From Chersky-840 sp963811775 (lineage in GTDB: Bacteria > Actinomycetota > Acidimicrobiia > Acidimicrobiales > UBA8190), in assembly GCA_963811775.1 (NCBI GenBank), contig CAWESO010000002.1:620001-684000 (forward strand): a DNA stretch of 64,000 nucleotides, in the 5' to 3' direction. The first letter of the stretch is position 1. Every line of letters begins with the position of its first letter. The notes under the pieces were generated by a model, which saw only the letters and a list, made by a program, of their open reading frames with translations, did no database searches and was not told where the DNA came from. Shown piece after piece: positions 61,503 to 64,000 of the stretch. The position numbers and the translations under genes are program-made.

Positions 61503-61922
61503 GACGATTGACAGCACCGCGCGGTCCCCGGTGGGCCGTGCCGTCCCAGGTGCTTTGTCGGGTGGGTCTGCTTCGACGGGCCTGCATGTGGCGATCCAGG
61601 GTTCCCGCCTCGGGCGTGGCCAGGCGCCGGGCGGTGAGGCCTTGCTTGATGCTCCCTGAGCCGTACTGGCGTCATCTGAACGGCATCGGGAGTCGAGGTC
61701 CCGGTCCGGCACACCCGTCCCTTTCTCGGGGTTCAGTCGGGGTCATCCCCGATTCCCCCCCGGTGCCGTTCGAGGCACAGTGCAGATATCCGAATCCATC
61801 CCTTGTCCGGGAGCTTCCGCACAGAAACTATACTGGGTATGCTACCTCACTCAGGCATGGAGTGGCGCCACTCGGACCAAGCGCACCCTGCCCAGGTTGC
61901 GGCGCAGCGTAGGAGTGAGGCC
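61503..61922. other. Intergenic region with ABC-operon promoter
   Basis: About 420 bases. The left part has no supported gene. TATACT at 61829-61834 and a small palindrome GGTA-TGC-TACC shortly downstream mark the probable promoter of the ABC genes. Confidence 0.5.
61829..61846 (+). promoter_or_regulatory. Candidate promoter -10 and operator of ABC transporter genes
   Basis: TATACT (61829-61834) followed by the palindrome GGTATGCTACC (61836-61846), about 75 bases before the ATPase start codon. A possible -35 TTGTCC lies 20 bases upstream, longer than ideal. Confidence 0.4.
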
Positions 61923-62646
61923 ATGAGTCTTCTCGAACTGGATCACGTCTCCAAGGTCTACGGCCAGGGAGCGACCGAGGTGCACGCCCTGCGGGGCGTC
62001 GACCTCACCGTTGACGCCGGGGCGCTCGTGGCCGTGATGGGCCCGAGCGGGTCGGGCAAGAGCACGTTGCTGACCATCGCCGGAAGCTTGGAGGACGCCA
62101 CCGATGGAGAGGTCCGCATCGCAGGGCACGCACTGACCGGCATGTCGCGCAACGACAAGGCCCGGCTGCGGCGCCGGTCCGTCGGATACGTCTTCCAGGA
62201 CTTCAACCTGCTGGCCGGGCTCACCGCGGTGGAGAACGTGTCGTTGCCGTTGGAGCTCGACCGGATGGCGGCGCGCGAAAGCCCAGACCCAGGCGATGGC
62301 GGTGCTCGAGGAGCTCGGCCTCGCCGACCGGTCAACGCACTTCCCCGACGAGCTCTCCGGCGGTGAGCGCCAGCGCGTCGCCATCGCCCGGGCCGTGGTC
62401 GGTGAGCGCAAGCTCCTCCTCGCCGACGAGCCCTCGGGTGCCCTGGACTCGATCAACGGTGAGGCCGTCATGCGGCTGGTCCTCGCCGCCTGTCGTCGTG
62501 GACTGGCCGCGGTCGTGGTGACACATGACGCCCAGCTCGCGTCGTGGGCCGACCGCGTCGTCTTCATCCGTGACGGCGTCATGGTGGACCAGACCGACCC
62601 TCGGGCCGACCGCAAGTCGCTCCTCGAGCGCGTGCCGGGACGATGA
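61923..62646 (+). pseudogene. ABC transporter ATP-binding protein (MacB/LolD type), one-base frameshift near 62277
   Basis: The first frame (ATG 61923) reads LELDHVSKVYGQGATEVHAL, Walker A VAVMGPSGSGKSTLLTIAGS, and Q-loop RRRSVGYVFQDFNLLAGLTA to LPLELDRMAAR. The rest is in the next frame: MAVLEELGLADRSTHFPDEL, signature SGGERQRVAIARAVVGERKL, Walker B LLLADEPSGALDSINGEAVM and switch His VVVTHDAQLAS. Removing one base in CGCGAAAGCC restores a 240-residue protein with all motifs. Its TGA overlaps the permease ATG. Given the perfect remaining motifs, this may be a sequencing error. Confidence 0.85.
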
Positions 62647-64000
62647 CGCTCACCCTCGACCGCCCATCCGCCGACCTGGGAACGGGCGATGGCGGTGTGC
62701 CCGCACGCCGTGCCGTGCGGCGGTGGGCGTGGCGGCTGTTCTTCCGCGAGTGGCGCCAGCAGATCCTGGTCCTGGCGCTCATCGTCGTGGCCGTGGCCAC
62801 GACCGTCGTGGGCGCCGCTGTCGCCGTCAATACCCCCACCCTCAGCCAGGTCGGCTTCGGTGCCGCCAACGCCAAGCTCCAGCTCCCCGCGTCGGATCCC
62901 AAGCTGGCATCGGTCGTCTCGGCGCTCCAGCAGAAGGTGGGGCCGGTCGACGTCATCGACAACCAGACGCTCCTGGTCCCCGGTTCCATCACCACCTATG
63001 AATTGCGCGCCCAGAATCCCGACGGCGTCTACGGCAGAGCGATGCTGGGTGTGGTGCGGGGGCGCTTCCCCCGCGCCGGCGACGAAGTCGCCGTCACCTC
63101 CGGCGTGGCGGCCGATTTCGGGCTCCACGTGGGGGGCCTGTGGCACGACGACGGTGTCACCCGCCACGTCGTCGGCATCGTGCAAGACCCTCAGAACCTG
63201 CTCGACGAGTTCGCCCTCGTGCCGCCGGGCACGCTGGGCGCGACGGGACAGGTGACGCTGCTGTTCCACGCGTCGGCATTGCAGCGCTTTTCGCTCGGCC
63301 CGAACGTGCAGACCCCGCCCAACACGCTCAACGGCGGGTTCAACCCCGAGATCTTCGTGATCCTCATCGCCACCCTCGGCATGCTCCTCATCGGCCTCGT
63401 CGCCGTGGGCGGGTTCACCGTCCTGGCCCAGCGCCGCATGCGGTCCATCGGCATGCTCGGTGCGCTGGGGGCCACCGACAGGAACATCCGTCGGGTCGTG
63501 CAGTCCAACGGCCTGGCCGTTGGGATGGTGGGCACACTGGTCGGCGCGGTGCTGGGCCTGGGGGCTTGGATCGCCTACCGACCACATGTCGAGCAGGCGT
63601 CGCACCATCTGATCGGCACGTTCCAGCTGCCCTGGGCCGTGATCGTGCCGGCCCTGGCCCTGGCCGTCGTGACGGCGTGGTTGGCGGCGTCTCGTCCCGC
63701 CCGTGCGGTGACCCGCGTCCCCATCGTGACCGCCCTGTCGGGGCGCCCGGCACCGCCCCGGAAGCTGCACCGCTCGGCCGTCCCGGCCATGGTGTTTACG
63801 ATCGGGGCCTACTTTCTTCTGTTCTACGCCGGTGTCGGCAAGGGCAACGGCGGCGGGGCGCCCGAGCTCGTGCTCGGTTTCGTGGTCCTCACCGTCGGCA
63901 TGATCCTCCTCTCCCCGCTGGCCATCGCCACGGTGGCCGGGGTGTCGCAGCGCGCCCCGCTCGCGATCCGGCTGGCCCTGCGCGACCTGTCGCGCTACCG
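62643..64000 (+). CDS. ABC transporter permease (FtsX-like), C-terminus beyond window
   Basis: At least 452 residues, open to the window edge. It starts MTLTLDRPSADLGTGDGGVP with an ATG overlapping the ATPase TGA. A first helix (QQILVLALIVVAVATTVVGA) is followed by an extracytoplasmic part (NTPTLSQVGFGAANAKLQLP ... HVVGIVQDPQNLLDEFALVP). Then come the three FtsX helices with FVILIATLGMLLIGLVAVGG, LAQRRMRSIGMLGALGATDR and VTAWLAASRPARAVTRVPIV. A second helical unit begins with AMVFTIGAYFLLFYAGVGKG, so it is a two-FtsX-domain permease of about 800 residues, the type that exports lipids, peptides or antibiotics with its ATPase. Confidence 0.88.
   Translation, partial: MTLTLDRPSADLGTGDGGVPARRAVRRWAWRLFFREWRQQILVLALIVVAVATTVVGAAVAVNTPTLSQVGFGAANAKLQLPASDPKLASVVSALQQKVGPVDVIDNQTLLVPGSITTYELRAQNPDGVYGRAMLGVVRGRFPRAGDEVAVTSGVAADFGLHVGGLWHDDGVTRHVVGIVQDPQNLLDEFALVPPGTLGATGQVTLLFHASALQRFSLGPNVQTPPNTLNGGFNPEIFVILIATLGMLLIGLVAVGGFTVLAQRRMRSIGMLGALGATDRNIRRVVQSNGLAVGMVGTLVGAVLGLGAWIAYRPHVEQASHHLIGTFQLPWAVIVPALALAVVTAWLAASRPARAVTRVPIVTALSGRPAPPRKLHRSAVPAMVFTIGAYFLLFYAGVGKGNGGGAPELVLGFVVLTVGMILLSPLAIATVAGVSQRAPLAIRLALRDLSRY

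Noticed and set aside
61851..63770. Minus-strand open frame of 639 codons
   Set aside because: Antisense to the ABC ATPase and permease genes; His/Asp/Gly-rich shadow.

Overview
The window is high-GC DNA from an actinobacterium. This is inferred from the strong G/C third-position bias, frequent GTG starts with GTGA/ATGA start-stop overlaps, candidate leaderless promoters, a Ddn-type deazaflavin (F420)-dependent nitroreductase, EthD, dodecin and Mth938 proteins, and actinobacterial-style Kdp, integrase-core and cyclase/ATPase proteins. An acidimicrobial or similar soil lineage is possible, but the sequence alone does not settle it. No rRNA, tRNA or CRISPR array was seen.

Layout. 1-8.3 kb: the 5' part of an IS30 transposase gene, a dodecin gene, an SDR gene, a complete IS630 element with terminal repeats and flanking TA, a second SDR gene, and a self-contained element of two tyrosine recombinases plus a small HTH-like protein bounded by TATGCCGGTAATC repeats. 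8.0-12.6 kb: a cytochrome P450 remnant, then a four-gene catabolic operon (GH4 glycosidase, cupin, DHDPS-like aldolase, OYE-like flavoenzyme) preceded by an operator-like palindrome. 12.9-18.3 kb: a P-type ATPase remnant, an acyl-CoA-ligase-like gene, EthD, a Ddn-like reductase, and an SDR paralogous to the first. 18.3-28 kb is an island of mobile DNA: a group II intron 3' remnant, an integrase-core IS, two small conserved genes, a PhyH dioxygenase, a pair of inverted 147-bp MITE-like repeats enclosing an aminotransferase plus kinase-like gene pair, an ISAzo13 element, and an IS110 element with a structured leader that may encode its bridge RNA.

28.6-38 kb (all minus strand): a membrane-tethered GH43-like protein, then a seven-gene block with a two-component system, a duplicated-motif lipoprotein, an HlyD/MacA-like adaptor of unusual architecture, an ABC ATPase, a MacB-like permease and a DUF5666-like membrane protein. 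It reads as a self-regulated efflux or envelope-stress module. 38.5-47.2 kb: a tyrosine recombinase gene, then the kdp potassium-uptake operon (small membrane ORF, kdpF, kdpA, kdpB, kdpC, OB-fold protein) followed by kdpD-like and kdpE genes, with helically phased direct repeats upstream. 47.6-52.9 kb: Mth938 and permuted-papain-like genes, small proteins, and a large serine integrase that appears to have integrated into the 5' end of an MFS exporter gene. 53-64 kb: a UvrD-like helicase, a small orphan protein, a class III cyclase/AAA/TPR regulator, an FAD-dependent amine-oxidase-like protein and an ABC ATPase/permease pair that runs off the window.

A recurring feature is single-base frameshifts in otherwise well-conserved genes (P-type ATPase, kdpA, kdpD, MFS twice, ABC ATPase). 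Most are apparent losses of one base, some in short homopolymers. Either the assembly has residual indel errors or this strain is accumulating pseudogenes, so the broken genes are annotated with that caveat.
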